Shown here one piece after another: positions 52,460-64,000 of a stretch of DNA of 64,000 bases. Below the pieces are notes generated by a model that worked only from the letters and a program-made list of their open reading frames with translations, made no database searches and had not been told where the DNA came from. The translations under genes were made by a program, and so were the position numbers. The stretch spans positions 889,756 through 953,755 of the forward strand of contig CM119263.1 in assembly GCA_051294375.1 (NCBI GenBank), given 5' to 3'. Numbering within the stretch: the first letter of the stretch is position 1; every line of letters begins with the position of its first letter. The stretch comes from Paraspadella gotoi. Its lineage: Eukaryota; Chaetognatha.

Positions 52460-52835
52460 AAGTTTGCGCCGCGAGTACTCGCGGAGCAACTACTATAAGT
52501 CACATTACGGTCGGTCTGTTTCGGTCGGTCTGTCCGTCGGTATATCTGTTCCATCCGTCTGTCCGTGTCCACTTATGTTTAAAAATACATATATATCGCC
52601 TATAGTTAGTTGCTCATTTGTTCATGTTAGGCGAACAGAACCTCAAATTTAAGGAACTGTTAGCGCCGCCTTTCAGTAAATTCCTAAACTTATAAATAAC
52701 AAAAAAACTTAATTCCTTATGCGTTTGTCGTTATAAATACATAGGGCTAAAAATTTTATGTTATGTCATGTTACATATGTGCATATTTCAAGAGAAATAT
52801 GACATGATAAGGCAGTCACTGGCGGCGCACACATT
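52460..52835 (+). mobile_element. Element family C copy 3
   Basis: Left end agtttgcgccgcgagtactc with one extra T, GGTC-rich segment, right end ggcggcgcacacat. Lies in the first copy of the 3.7-kb duplication. Confidence 0.65.
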
Positions 52836-55118
52836 TTGAATTAACCATTCGTTGTTTGTTAATCCTTTCACATCTTTTTTTATTATTTCCAACAATAACT
52901 CTTAGTAAGAAGAACTTTTTTCATAATTGTGAAATTAAATATTTTAAAAGTCCTGTATTCTTTATTTGTTAATAGATATGAAACAATCGTCTTTGTTAAA
53001 CTTTCATCATCACTACTTTTTCTGTTCTCATTTGCTCAATGAATTTCATTCCATATATATAAACGTTTATCCTATTTAAGTCCCACAGTATAGTAATTTA
53101 TTACTACACTTAGTTGCACTGCAATTGCAAAAGCATCATACTATATTATATTTACGTTCGACCTTTTACCTACTACAATTAGCAATTCTGTTTTATATAT
53201 CTCCCTCTTCTGATGAACAAAACTATGATGGATCTCAATTTCCACTCACATCCCCCATTTCACTGTCAACCCCCAAAATTTCACTCTCACCCCACTAATT
53301 CCAAACTTATTTCCAAAACGGAACAACACACCTTAAAATTTCCTTTTTCAACTTTCCCCCATTTTCTACTCTTAAACCTTCCCATCCAGTCTACTAAATT
53401 TCCACTCTCAACATTACACCTCAAACCTTTTCCACTCTCAAACCCCCTCAATACCCACTTCATTCTCTCTCCTTCTCTCTCTCTCTCTGTTCTCCCTAGC
53501 TCTCCTCTCTTTTCTGAAAGAGTGAAAAGAGATTTTTTTTTCGTCATTAGGAAAAAGCTGAGGAAAAAATGTTTGGTCCTCGGAGGAATNNNNNNNNNNN
53601 NNNNNNNNNNNNNNGCATAACGAACCATGATATGAAATACTTCAGCGTACTCGCCTCATACTACTAGCCGTTATAGTGCTACAGCACCACATGATATGAC
53701 CAATCATGAACCACTAAGAGGCAGTATGCAAGAACAAAGAGGAGAGTGAGAAGAGAGAGAAGAGAGGAGAGACTTATCTCCGCGGCCCGGCAGATACGTC
53801 TCTGTGAGAGACGAGAGAGAGAGAGAGAGAGAGAGAAAGGCGCGAAGGGAGGGAGGCTAATGCGAGAAAGAGAGAAAACGTCATTGGTAACGTTTATCCA
53901 ACTTGAACTGGTGACGTCGTTTTCATTATCTCTTGTCCCGCTCGACGCCGAGGGTGAAGCTTCCGTTCCAACAGCAGCCAGGCGAGGAGGTTGCCAGGCA
54001 ATGAGGGCGCTTGGCGACGAGTACACCAGGCGAGGTTGACACTAAAAAGCATATCAAGTTATGAAATTGCCTGGAAAAGATGATGCCAGGCGAAGAACAT
54101 ATCCTTTAAAGAAACGCCTGGCTCAAAATTGGCAGGCGAATACAGTTCCGGTTTGTTTATTAGCTTTTCCTCTTCTCTGAGCGAAGGCGGAATTGGCGGA
54201 CCGCATCTTATATCACGTCTGGTTCACAGCAAATGGAGAAATTGAAATGGTAACGGGAATGGCAACTAATGGCAACGGGAATGGCAACAGAAAATAAGAA
54301 ACTGTTAACAGCTTAAGACCACTAACTACGGAACAGAGGGAACAGTCAGCTCTAAGACTGACTGACCTATTCGTGAATCAAAATTTAAGTCATGAAATTT
54401 AGTTTTCATATTTTTTTAACATCTTACATCTTAATCTAACAGAATCTTCCCATTATCGCGGCTTTATTTAAATTTCATAATGATTATTTTAACTTTATTA
54501 TTTAATAACTTTATAATTGTTTATATTAGATTAGATAAATTAATATGAATAACGTTATTTAATCGTGTGGAAATTGAGTGATAAAGAAAAAAAACATATG
54601 AATTCCATTCTGTTTCTTTCTTTTTAAAAATACACTTTTTTTCTTCTAAGACCAAACTGTTTTTTTTTCTTTGAAAATTAATGTCCGAAACGTTTTTTTC
54701 TTTTTTTTAAATGTTTGTTTTTCTTAAAATTGTTATGACCTAAATAATTGTTTTTTTTCTTTGCAAAAAAGAAATGTTGTTGATGTTGCGTCCACAATGG
54801 TTTGTTTTCATGAAGGACGAAACGACTTTTTCTAAAACGACAAAAGGATTTTTTTTTTTCAGAAAAGCGAAGACAAATCTTTTTCTTCTTCCTTTCGAGG
54901 TATTGGGTCGTTCGTCCTTAAAGAATCCATCGAGACAACCGCACACAATATCTCTCAAATTTCAAATCTCAATCATTTTTTCTTTCTTCAAAAAGTCCGT
55001 AACCGCTTCTGTCTTTTTACGTCACGAGATCAAATCGAGGCCAAACGGCGTCATCTTTCCTCTCCGTCGCGCTACGATTTGTCCATCGCATCGTCTATCT
55101 CTTCTCTCTCTTCTCTCT

Positions 55119-55150
<32 letters not shown>

Positions 55151-56192
55151 CTCTCTCTCTTCTCTCTCTCTCTCTCTCCTCCTCTCTCTCTCTCTTGCGG
55201 CCATTTTTCTTTTCGCTCGAATCCTCGAGAAAAATGGAATCATCGATTTCGCTTCATCCGCGGGATTCCCTTCTCTTGTTTGTGAGGACCTCTGGTGGGG
55301 GGCGTGACCTTTGCTTCCAAAGTCTTGACCCGCGCGATATTCGGAAATATGGGGAGAAAATAACTTGGCTCAGATTTCAATCTTTGGCTTTGGGGGGGGG
55401 GCGGATTTTTGTTTTTTGTATTGATTCATGAACTTAAGATTAACAAATCATCAAACACACCGTGCAATTCGGACACTGTCCAAATTACAATCCTTAATTA
55501 GCTGTTGACTTTATCTTTCACATTTGTTGAACAGTCCTTTCAATTTTCTAAAATAGATTTTGCTGCGGCTGTATGGGATTTGCTGAATGAAGCTGGAGGT
55601 TAGGCGTTGTGAACATGTCGCCACATTGCTATAATTTTTCAAACTTGATGGTCAAATATTTATCTTTTACAATCCTCATCCTTTACAATTATAGCAATGT
55701 GGCACGCAATGTAGCAACACATGAGTCATGTATGTGTTTCAACAGTTTCCATAGATAAATTTAACAATTTTAAAAATAAGATAAATTTAGCGCAACTTGT
55801 AATCATATCCTTTTCGCCCTGCGACAGTTGGCACTAAATTACCGAGTGAACTGTGAACGGACCTCACGACGGCGTGAGCATCTAGCGGTGATAAATCGGT
55901 GAATCTACCTGCGTCCAGTCGGCCCGCGACTAATAATAAATATATAAATACTCTGGCCGAATCCGGTTTGGTTGTTAATGGTCTTAAGCTGAGGCCAGTG
56001 ATCACCAGCTGCGCCATCTCGCCTTGAACGACTCATGATTAGCGCCAACTTGTTATTTCCCGCGAAACTCTTTCTCTCATTCGTTGGCGTCTAATTCCTC
56101 CTGTTTTCATTTTTATTGCGTTTTTCTTGTAGCTTTTCTAGTTTATTGTCGTCAACATCGTAAATCTTTACATTCATTTTTTCTCTCTTTTT

Positions 56193-56549
56193 AGTTGCGC
56201 CGCGAGTACTCGCGGAGCAACTCTATAAGTCACATTACGGTCGGTCTGTCGGTCGGTCTGTCCGTCGGTATATCTGTCCATCCGTCTGTCTGTCCCACTT
56301 ATGTTAAAAATACATATATATCGCCTATAGTTAGTTGCTCATTTGTTCAGTTAGGAAAGAACCTCAAATTTAAGGAACTGTTAGCGCCGCCTTCAGTAAA
56401 TCCTAAAACTATAAATAACAAAAAACTTAATTCCTATGCAGTGTATGTCTTATAAATACATGGGCTAAGAAATTTTATGTTATGTCATGTTACATCATGT
56501 CATATCAAGAGAAATAGACATGATAAGGCAGTCACTGCGGCGCAACACA
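56193..56549 (+). mobile_element. Element family C copy 4
   Basis: The best preserved ends: left palindrome at 56193-56222 and right gcggcgcaacacat, giving terminal inverted repeats of about 10-11 bp. It is the duplicate of copy 3. Confidence 0.7.
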
Positions 56550-56999
56550 TTTGAATTACCATTCTTGTTTTTTAATCCTTCACATCTTTTTTTATTATTT
56601 CCAACAATAACTCTTAGTAAGAAGAATTTTTCATAATTGTGAAATTAAAGTATTTTAAAAGTCCTGTATTCTTTATTTTGTAATAATATGAAACAATCGT
56701 CTTGTTAATTTATCATCACTCTTTTTCTGTTCTCATTGCTCAATGAATTTCATTCCATATAATATAACGTTTATCCTTATTAATCCCACAGTATAGTAAT
56801 TTTACTACACTTAGTTGCACTGCAATGCAAAAAGCATCCATATATATATATACGTTCGACTTTTACCTACTACAATTAGCAATTCTGTTTTTATATCTCC
56901 CTCTCTGATGAACAAAACTATGATGGATCTCAATTTCCACTCACAATCCCCCCATTTCACTGTCAACCCCCAAAATTTCACTCTCAACCCCCACTAATT

Positions 57000-57520
57000 T
57001 CCAAACTTATTTCCACGAACAACACCCTAAAATTTCCTTTTTCAACTTCCCCCATTTTCTACTCTTAAACCTTCCAATTTCCACTCTCACTACCTAAATT
57101 TCCACTCTCAAACCCCCTCAATTAACCACTCTCAAACCCCTGTTCCACTCCTCAACCCCTCAATTACCACTTGCTGAAACCCCCTGTTTCCACTCTCACC
57201 CCTCAATTACCTCTCTCAAACTCCTTGTTTCACTCTCAATCCCCTCAATTAGCCATCTCTCAAAACCGCCCCATTTCCACTTCTCAAACCCCCTCAATTA
57301 CCACTCTCAAACCCCCTGTTTTCCACTCTCAAACCCCTCAATTACCACTCTAACCCCCTGTTTCACTCTCAAACCCCCTCAATTACGCAACTCTGAAACC
57401 CCCTGTTTCCAACTCTCAAACCCCCTCAATTACCACTTCTCAAACCTCCCTGTTTCCATCTCTCAAACCCCCTCAATTAGCCACTCTCAACCCCCCATTT
57501 CCACCTCGTCAAACCCCCTA
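57000..57520 (+). repeat. Minisatellite ccactctcaaaccccctcaa
   Basis: About 20 units of 22-24 bp, alternating ...ctcaattac and ...ctgtttcc types, ending just before the orphan exon at 57551. Confidence 0.85.
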
Positions 57521-57550
57521 CAATTACTCATCTCACTCGTTCGCACTTAC

Positions 57551-57696
57551 AAACACGACGACGTTGGGGTTTAAATATTGGTGACGTGCTTCGAGTCCTG
57601 GCGGAGGAGGGGGCCGTGCATTTCCTAAGGCGTGAGGAAGAGCGGGCTGGGGAAGAGGAGCGATGAAAACGGATGACGTCGAGAGGCGATCCGCTC
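57551..57696 (-). CDS. Orphan exon, probably upstream part of the IRAG/JAW1-like gene
   Basis: An open 48-codon frame between acceptor TGTCAG and a perfect donor TTT/GTAAGT. The peptide has STSSVFIAPLPQPALPH, Pro-rich NARPPPPPG and RHQYLNPNVVVF. Base composition matches the exons of the minus-strand gene. It ends in phase 0 while the next exon found (48800) needs two bases, so at least one exon in the duplicated 49-57 kb region is missing from my model. Confidence 0.45.
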
Positions 57697-57982
57697 CTGA
57701 CAAACGTCGTTAGAAGCCCCGGGATCAGAATTATATAGCCAAATATAGAGAGAAAAAGAGAGAGAGAGAGGGAGAACTAGAGAATGTTAAGCTGATACAG
57801 GGAGAGAGAGAGAGAGAGAGTGAGACAGAGAAAGATCAGGACGAACGCGGGAAATTTAAAACAAATTAATCCAAAGTAGTTGAAAAAAAAAATTAGAAAA
57901 AGAGAAAAACACGTTTCGTTTTCTACTGGAACTGGATTGTTGATTGATTTTTTATTTGTTTTCATTTTTTGTTTATTTATTT

Positions 57983-57983
<1 letters not shown>

Positions 57984-58066
<83 letters not shown>
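57984..58066 (+). repeat. (GA)n
   Basis: About 41 GA units. The flanking 58067-58750 has no supported gene. Confidence 0.9.
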
Positions 58067-58068
<2 letters not shown>

Positions 58069-58756
58069 CCGGGTGTCAGTGCTCATGGACGGGGAAATAT
58101 GTGGGCAATAGGCGCTTGGACGGCGAAAGGGGGATGTGGCGCTTAGCTGAAGTCATTTTTGGTTCGAAGGGAACGAATTGTGAAGAGCATGGAAATGTTT
58201 TGAAAAAATGGAATGAGTTTAAACAGTGAAAGGAAATATATGAATGTGAAGTGTAAAAGTTGAGCTGTGAAGGGAAGGATGTTATAGCTCTAAAGAGTCT
58301 TAGGGTAAGGTAAGGGTGAGGCGTTGAGACAGTATTTATGTGAAGGAGATTAAAGTAAGGTTCGCTTAAAGAGATGATTGGGTCAAGTGGGAGAAAAACT
58401 GGGGAAGAAGTATCTGTGTGACAGATATCTATGATAATCTATGATAAATTAGGAATTTAGTTCGTGAAATGAAATGGATTTAAGGATGTGAATTTGATTT
58501 AAAAGTGAAATAAAGAGAAAGAGGAGACAAAGAAAAAAAAGGAAAGAAACGTGATTAAATTGGTGGAGCGAAAAGAAAATCGGACATTTTGAAGATTTGA
58601 GCGAAGGAGAAAAAGGTGTTTGACTTTTTGAGAATGGACCAATCGTGAAAAAAGGGGATCACGAGCTGACGAGACGAAATTGGGTCTGGCGTGAGATCCG
58701 GTGAGGAAGTGGAAGCAAAGGAATGGGCTCAGAGACCGAAGCAGTCTGGAGAGATT

Positions 58757-59248
58757 ATACGGCCTTATTTTCTCAAAGCGTCCCATTTCATCTCAAATTC
58801 GAAATTAAGTTTTTATGTTTGAAGAAAAGGTTAAAAGTTTGGGATAAAGATTTTGTTATGGATTAGTTTAAGGATTAAGGTTAAAAATTAGGTTAGTAAT
58901 TAAGGTTAGTTAATAAGGTTTAGGGTTAAATATTAGTTCTTTGGGTTAAGAATTAAGGTTAAAAATTAATTAAAGGTTAAAATGGCTAAGGGTTAAGAAT
59001 TGGGGTTAAGGATTAGTTTAAAAATTAAGGTTATGAATTAGGTTAATAATTAGGGTAAGGGATTATTTTTTAGGGTTGAAGATTAGGTATGAAAGTTTAG
59101 GGTTAGGGTTGAAGATTAAGTATGAGAGTTTAGGGTTAGGGTTGAAGATTAGGTTAAGATTAGGGTTATAAATTTTATAATAGATTAAAATAAATTTAGG
59201 GATAAGAAAAACAGAAATGGGGCGCTTTGGTAAAAGAGAGCGGATTCT
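58757..59248 (-). mobile_element. MITE family A copy 6 (inverted)
   Basis: Begins cggccttattttctcaaagc and ends ggcgctttggtaaaagagag. The longest copy, with an expanded ttagggtt/ttaaggtt interior. Confidence 0.6.
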
Positions 59249-59529
59249 TGACGTGCTCCATCCGTCAAATCCTGATATGACTAAAAAAATAAATATTTTC
59301 TTTTTTAATGGGGACAGTTATTCAAAATATTGAGCCCCTTAACCCTGTGAAGATTCTTACTTCCTTCACACGTCCCAGGATAGGCCAGTGGGAAATGAGC
59401 AGTTGTAAAGGGATCTTGCATAATCGGTTGGAAGGAGTTTTGACAGTTAATAAAAATCGTGGAAAGAAGATAAAAACCGCGAACAAGAAGACCGACTGGG
59501 AAGATAATGGAGGAGAATATAAGGAAAAG

Positions 59530-59850
59530 GAAAGGAAATAAAAAGGGAAAGGGAGGAAATAAAAGAAAAGGAATGGAGAGGAATTAAAAGAAAAGGATAT
59601 GAAATAAAAAAGGAAAGGGAGGAAATAAAAGAAAAGGAAATGATAGGAAATAAAAGAAAAGGAGAGGAAATAAAAGAAAAGGAAAGGAGAGGTAATAAAA
59701 GAAAAGGAGAGGAAATAAAAAAGGAAAGAAAGGAACTAAAAGAAAAAGAGGAGAGGAAATAAAAGAAAAAAGGAAAGGAAGGAAATTAAAAATGAAAGGA
59801 GAGGAAATAAAAGAAAAGGAAATTAGAGGAAATAAAAGAAAAGAATGGTT
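59530..59850 (+). repeat. Purine-rich minisatellite ggaaataaaagaaaaggag
   Basis: Fifteen or so units of about 20 bp, single-stranded bias of purines, no frame. Confidence 0.8.
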
Positions 59851-60159
59851 GACATCGCGCCTTCGTTAAAAGGGATGGAATAAAGGAGAAATTAAACAGA
59901 TTAGAAAGAAAGAATGAAATTAAAATGGAGTTTAATGATCCAGGAAAGAAGCACTTACAATTTATAATATCTTTATTTTAAAGTAGGAATTTGGTTAATA
60001 AAAAAAATATTTGTATTATTTTACGTTTAAAGTATTTAAATCAGTTACGGAAATTAAATTAAATTTCTTATTAAATCTTTTATTTAATCCTATTTTTTTT
60101 ATAAAGTATATAATTACTAAATTCTGTTTAAGTGTTTATGCTCTCAAGTTGACAGGCCG

Positions 60160-60510
60160 TTGTTGCGACATGAAAACCTGAAAATGCACTACTTATCAAC
60201 CGATTGTGCTAACAGAGTTTTTGACAGAGTCGCTGACGGAGTTGCTAACAAAGTTGCTGACAGAATCGAAGACAAAGTCGTTGACAAAGTTGCTGACAAA
60301 ACTAGGAAGTGGACCAAGGAAGCAGAAAAATTCCCCGGAACGTCCATGCTTCCGGAGAATCGTTTATTCCGAGGAGAGCGGATGCAGAGAAGAGAAAAGA
60401 GATGCGTTGTTGATGAAGAGGCTGCGGCTGGCGGCGGCGGCTGGCGGCGGCGGCTGACGGAGGCTGGCTGCGGAGGCGGGGCTTTCCAACGATGTTTGGA
60501 GATAAGGTGA
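60160..60510 (+). other. Open frame with 12-bp VADK-type repeat
   Basis: A 116-codon plus-strand frame with seven or so degenerate 12-bp units (gttgctgacaaa type) at 60222-60302, giving VFDRVADGVANK-like amphipathic repeats. The minus strand is open as well because the unit is a multiple of three. A plausible exon of either strand or a plain minisatellite; no splice support was found. Confidence 0.25.
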
Positions 60511-60589
60511 TGATAATAAGCAGAGGCTCTTACGACGTTGGGCTTCTATTAGGAGAATACGAGTCGAGAAAGACAGACGGATTGGAAAG

Positions 60590-60912
60590 AAGGGGGGGGG
60601 AAAGGAAAGGAAAAGGAAAGGAAGGAGAAAAGGGAGGAAAGAGGAGGAAAAGGAAAGTAAATGAGGAAAGAGGAGGAAAAGAAGGAGAAAGGAAAGGAAA
60701 TGAGGAAAGAAAAAGAAAATGAAGGAAGAATATATCTCAGGCGTGAAAAAAGGAAAAGAAAAGAAAAGAAAAGAAAAGAAAAGAAAAGAAAAGAAAAGAA
60801 AAGAAAAGAAAAGAAAAGAAAAGAAAAGAAAAGAAAAGAAAGAAAAGAAAAAAAAGAAAAGAAAAGAAAAGAAAAGAAAAGAAAAGAAAAGAAAAGAAAA
60901 GAAAAGAAAGTC
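60590..60912 (+). repeat. Purine tract and (AAAAG)n
   Basis: About 32 AAAAG units at 60748-60910 preceded by ggaaaggaaatgagg units. The Lys/Glu and Phe/Ser frames here are repeat translations. Confidence 0.9.
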
Positions 60913-62084
60913 AGATGAGGAAAGAAAAAAGAGAAAAAATGGGGCGATGAAATCGGAAGGAAGGCGAAGGATCCGCAAATACGAAGAGAAAAATAAATAA
61001 GAAGTAATATAAAGAGAATCGAAAAAAGTTGTTGAGTCAAGAGACGATCTTTTAGAGAGAAAGATTAATTCCAAATTAGTTAATATTTAAAACGAGCGAG
61101 TTTAAAAGGATTTGGTCGCGTTTTTCGTAGCGAGCATGATGTTAACTACGGGTGGAAAGAAGAATGCTTGTTGAAGGCAAGCAGGATACAAGCTGAGAGC
61201 AAGCAGGGAGCAATCTCAGGGTGAACAAGATTTGATAAAAGGCGAGAAGGATTTGAACAGAGGATGAAAAAGGAATCATCGAGCAAAACTCCAGGCAACC
61301 CAAACTCAAGGTCATACAAGGTCAAACTGGGGTCGAGTTTAGCACAAACTTGGGGTGAGGTTCACAGTGTGGGAACAATCACGCGTTCACGAGGGGACAA
61401 GTGAATCTTTATCGGTCACGCCCACTACGAGGGCGGAGGCCTCATTCGTCAACTTATTTATTTCACTTTCCTTTTCTTTTACTTGTCACATTTCGGGACT
61501 CTAAGAGATACGTCCGTCCGCACTTTGATCTGTCAGTCAATATGTAAAAGTGTCTACGTTTGTCTCTCAGATAAAGAAAGTATTAACAATAACAAAGTGG
61601 AAAAGAAAAAGAAATACTATATACTGATGCATGAACCTAGTGGCAAATAACAGGAAATATAACGTAGGTCGAACGTTAGAAAGAAAAAATTAATGAAAAG
61701 AGAAGGAGAAAAAGGAAGAAAGTAAAAAGTAACAAAGTTAATAAACACAAACTGTTGAATTAATTTCCTTCCCTTTAATACTTTGCCCGGCTTCCCCAAG
61801 ATTTCATTCTTTTTATCATTGTATCTTTTTATTTATTTTGTTTTTTTCGGTTCGATGTTATTCACAGAATTCTGTTCTCAAACTTTTCGCTGCCAATCAA
61901 ACTTGACCCATCGCCCCAACTTTCCATTTTCAGTCCGTCAAAAAATTAATCCCTAGCATCATAACCCATTTCTCTAACCTTTTTTGTTTTCGACCCCATT
62001 AACCCGACAATCCTTTTTTCTCGATTCCCTTCCAGTCACCTTTAATCCTGAAATGCGACGACGATAAATCCAAGTCGCTTCTTC

Positions 62085-62650
62085 CTGCTTCGTCTTTCCC
62101 AGCGCCCCATGATCCCTCTTCGTCTTTCCCAGCGCCCCATGATCTTCTTCGTCTTTCCAGCGCCCATGATCCCTGCTTCCGTTCTTTTCCCAGCCCCCAT
62201 GATCCGTCCTTCGTTCCTTCCCAGCGCCCCATGATCTTGCTTCGTCTTTCCCAGCCGCCCCATGATCCCGTCCTCGTCTTTTCCCAGCGCCCCATGATAT
62301 TGCTTCGTCCTTCCAGCGCCCCATGTCCTTTCGTGTCTTTTCCCAGCGCCCCATATTTGCTTCGTCTTTCCAGCGCCCCATGATCTTGCTATCGTCTTCC
62401 ACAGCACCCATGATCTTGCTTCGTCTCTCCAGTGCCCGTGATCCCGCTTCGTCTTTCCCAGCACCCAATGATCTTGCTTCATCTTATCCAGTGCCCCATG
62501 ATGCCGCTTCGTCTTTTCCAGCAATCCATGCTCCCGCTTCCTTTTTCCCGGCAACCCATGGATTTTCTTCGTCTTTCCCCACGCTCAATGATCCCGTATC
62601 ATCTTTCCCGGCGCCCCATGATCCCGCGTCGTTTTTCCACGGCCAGATAA
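62085..62650 (+). repeat. Minisatellite cagcgccccatgatcctgct
   Basis: About 17-18 units of 30-33 bp. Unit length is not a stable multiple of three, so the long frames on both strands are unlikely to be coding. Confidence 0.85.
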
Positions 62651-62659
62651 CGTCGTTTC

Positions 62660-62952
62660 CTTTACTCCACGGCCGAGAATCATTTACTATCTTCGGGCCC
62701 CGAGGTTCGGCAGAGAATTTTCGGTCGCCCCATGGATCAAAAATGTGCTCGCTACTCCTGCATACATCAGCGACGTTCTTTTCAACGCACCACGTCAAGA
62801 CGTCTCCATTTTTCCCTCTTTCGGCCCCGTAATTTACGACGTCGCGATTTACGGCGCTCCTCACGGCGTCCCAATTTTCGGCGCCGCGCCGCCCGCCGCA
62901 GGGGTTTTCCGAGCTACAATTTTCGTCGCGCCCCGCGGGCGCCCAGTCGGGG

Positions 62953-62988
<36 letters not shown>
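62660..62988 (+). other. Open GC-rich frame cut by an assembly gap
   Basis: A plus-strand frame reading VAPWIKNVLATPAYISDV, FNAPRQDVSIFPSFGPVIYD, GVPIFGAAPPAAGVF, ending in a (GGC)n run that enters the N gap at 62989. The minus strand is open too. Codon composition resembles the exons elsewhere in the window, but I cannot assign a strand or a gene. Confidence 0.25.
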
Positions 62989-63596
62989 NNNNNNNNNNNN
63001 NNNNNNNNNNNNNNNNNNNNNNNNNNNNNNNNNNNNNNNNNNNNNNNNNNNNNNNNNNNNNNNNNNNNNNNNNNNNNNNNNNNNNNNNNNNNNNNNNNNN
63101 NNNNNNNNNNNNNNNNNNNNNNNNNNNNNNNNNNNNNNNNNNNNNNNNNNNNNNNNNNNNNNNNNNNNNNNNNNNNNGACGAGATTGGAGGGAGGAACGG
63201 AGGAGGTGGGAGGGAGGAGTGAAGAAGAGAGAGAGGGGGAGAGGGAGGAAAGGGAGGAAAAGGAAAGAGAGGATAAANNNNNNNNNNNNNNNNNNNNNNN
63301 NNNNNNNNNNNNNNNNNNNNNNNNNNNNNNNNNNNNNNNNNNNNNNNNNNNNNNNNNNNNNNNNNNNNNNNNNNNNNNNNNNNNNNNNNNNNNNNNNNNN
63401 NNNNNNNNNNNNNNNNNNNNNNNNNNNNNNNNNNNNNNNNNNNNNNNNNNNNNNNNNNNNNNNNNNNNNNNNNNNNNNNNNNNNNNNNNNNNNNNNNNNN
63501 NNNNNNNNNNNNNNNNNNNNNNNNNNNNNNNNNNNNNNNNNNNNNNNNNNNNNNNNNNNNNNNNNNNNNNNNNNNNNNNNNNNNNNNNNNNNNNNN
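62989..63596. other. Two assembly gaps
   Basis: Ns at 62989-63177 and 63278-63596 with only 100 bp of purine-rich sequence between. The first gap starts in a (GGC)n run. Confidence 0.95.
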
Positions 63597-63679
63597 GGAA
63601 GGAAGAGAGGAAAGAAAAGAAGAGGAGCAAAAGAGGCGAAAAGTAAATGGTGAAAGAAGGAAAGTGAAGGAGGAAAGGT

Positions 63680-63755
63680 GAAGGAAAAAGAAAAGAAAAG
63701 AAAAGAAAAGAAAAGAAAAGAAAAGAAAAGAAAAGAAAAGAAAAGAAAAGAAAAG

Positions 63756-63786
<31 letters not shown>

Positions 63787-63838
63787 GAAAAGGAAGAAGA
63801 AAAGAAAAAGAAAAGAAAAGAAAAAAGAAAAGAAAATA
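63680..63838 (+). repeat. (AAAAG)n
   Basis: Second AAAAG tract near the right end. Beyond it a gcaggaggagcagga repeat (63900-63935) and nothing else supported. Confidence 0.9.
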
Positions 63839-64000
63839 AAGAGATACTCAAGTATTTAACGATGAGAAGCGGATTTGAGTGGAGTGAGGGAATTAAACAG
63901 CAGGAAGAGCAGGAGCAGCAGGAGGAGCAGGAGCAATCACATATCAAGAGGAGCGATGGTAATTTTAAAGAAGAATCGTGGACATCGAATGAGAAGCGAA

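Larger units (their letters stand above)
49880..57000. repeat. Imperfect tandem duplication of about 3.7 kb
   Basis: Sequence from about 49,890-53,260 recurs at about 53,480-56,960 in the same order and orientation (for example aaaggcgcgaagggaggg at 50105 and 53835; tatgatggatctcaatttcc at 53226 and 56920). Differences are mostly one- or two-base indels. Gaps lie at 49673-49697 and 53590-53614. Confidence 0.85.

Noticed and set aside
62484-63947. 487-codon minus-strand frame
   Set aside because: Runs through two N gaps and a minisatellite whose unit is not a multiple of three.

Overview
This is a stretch of an intron-rich animal genome, not a bacterial or viral one. The genes are split into short GC-rich exons with canonical GT/AG borders, and the introns and spacers are full of GA/CT microsatellites, pentanucleotide tracts, minisatellites and small dispersed elements. 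The protein families (an MSP-domain protein, peptide-type rhodopsin-family receptors, an IRAG/JAW1-type coiled-coil protein) fit a bilaterian invertebrate; I cannot name the species. Six runs of N, many apparent homopolymer indels and an imperfect 3.7-kb doubling suggest a noisy long-read assembly. All gene models come from chaining open frames across splice sites with matching phase. None has transcript support.

Layout. 1-3,095: no gene, only microsatellites. 3,096-11,690 (+): an 11-exon gene of about 494 residues with an N-terminal MSP domain and one membrane segment. 12,937-48,800 (-): a 21-exon gene whose C-terminal coiled coil matches IRAG/MRVI1/JAW1 (LRMP), the IP3-receptor-associated ER proteins; the N-terminus lies further right, and one likely upstream exon is at 57,551-57,696. 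The 15.5-kb intron between 14,515 and 29,997 of this gene holds two complete GPCR genes on the opposite strand: receptor 1 at 15,350-19,736 (8 exons, about 383 residues) and receptor 2 at 21,097-28,678 (10 or 11 exons). 49,880-57,000 is a sequence present twice in tandem with gaps near the junction. 57,700-64,000 is mostly repeats with unplaced open frames.

The most unusual points are: (1) two antiparallel receptors nested in one intron of an ER/IP3-signalling gene; (2) several introns in which the exon edge with its splice site has itself been tandemly duplicated (11.2 kb, 31-32.5 kb, 38.9 kb, 9.1 kb), giving rows of decoy or alternative splice sites; (3) a 1,010-nt optional exon in receptor 2 whose inclusion changes the frame before TM7 and adds a Ser/Thr/Pro-rich tail with furin-like and amidation-like motifs; (4) at least three small non-autonomous element families, one with telomere-like interiors and one with a palindromic end.

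Functionally, class A receptors often act through Gq and IP3, and IRAG-type proteins act on IP3 receptors at the ER. The physical nesting is therefore suggestive, but any functional link is inference. Regions not listed as genes contain no RNA gene, CRISPR array or recognisable transposase that I can support.
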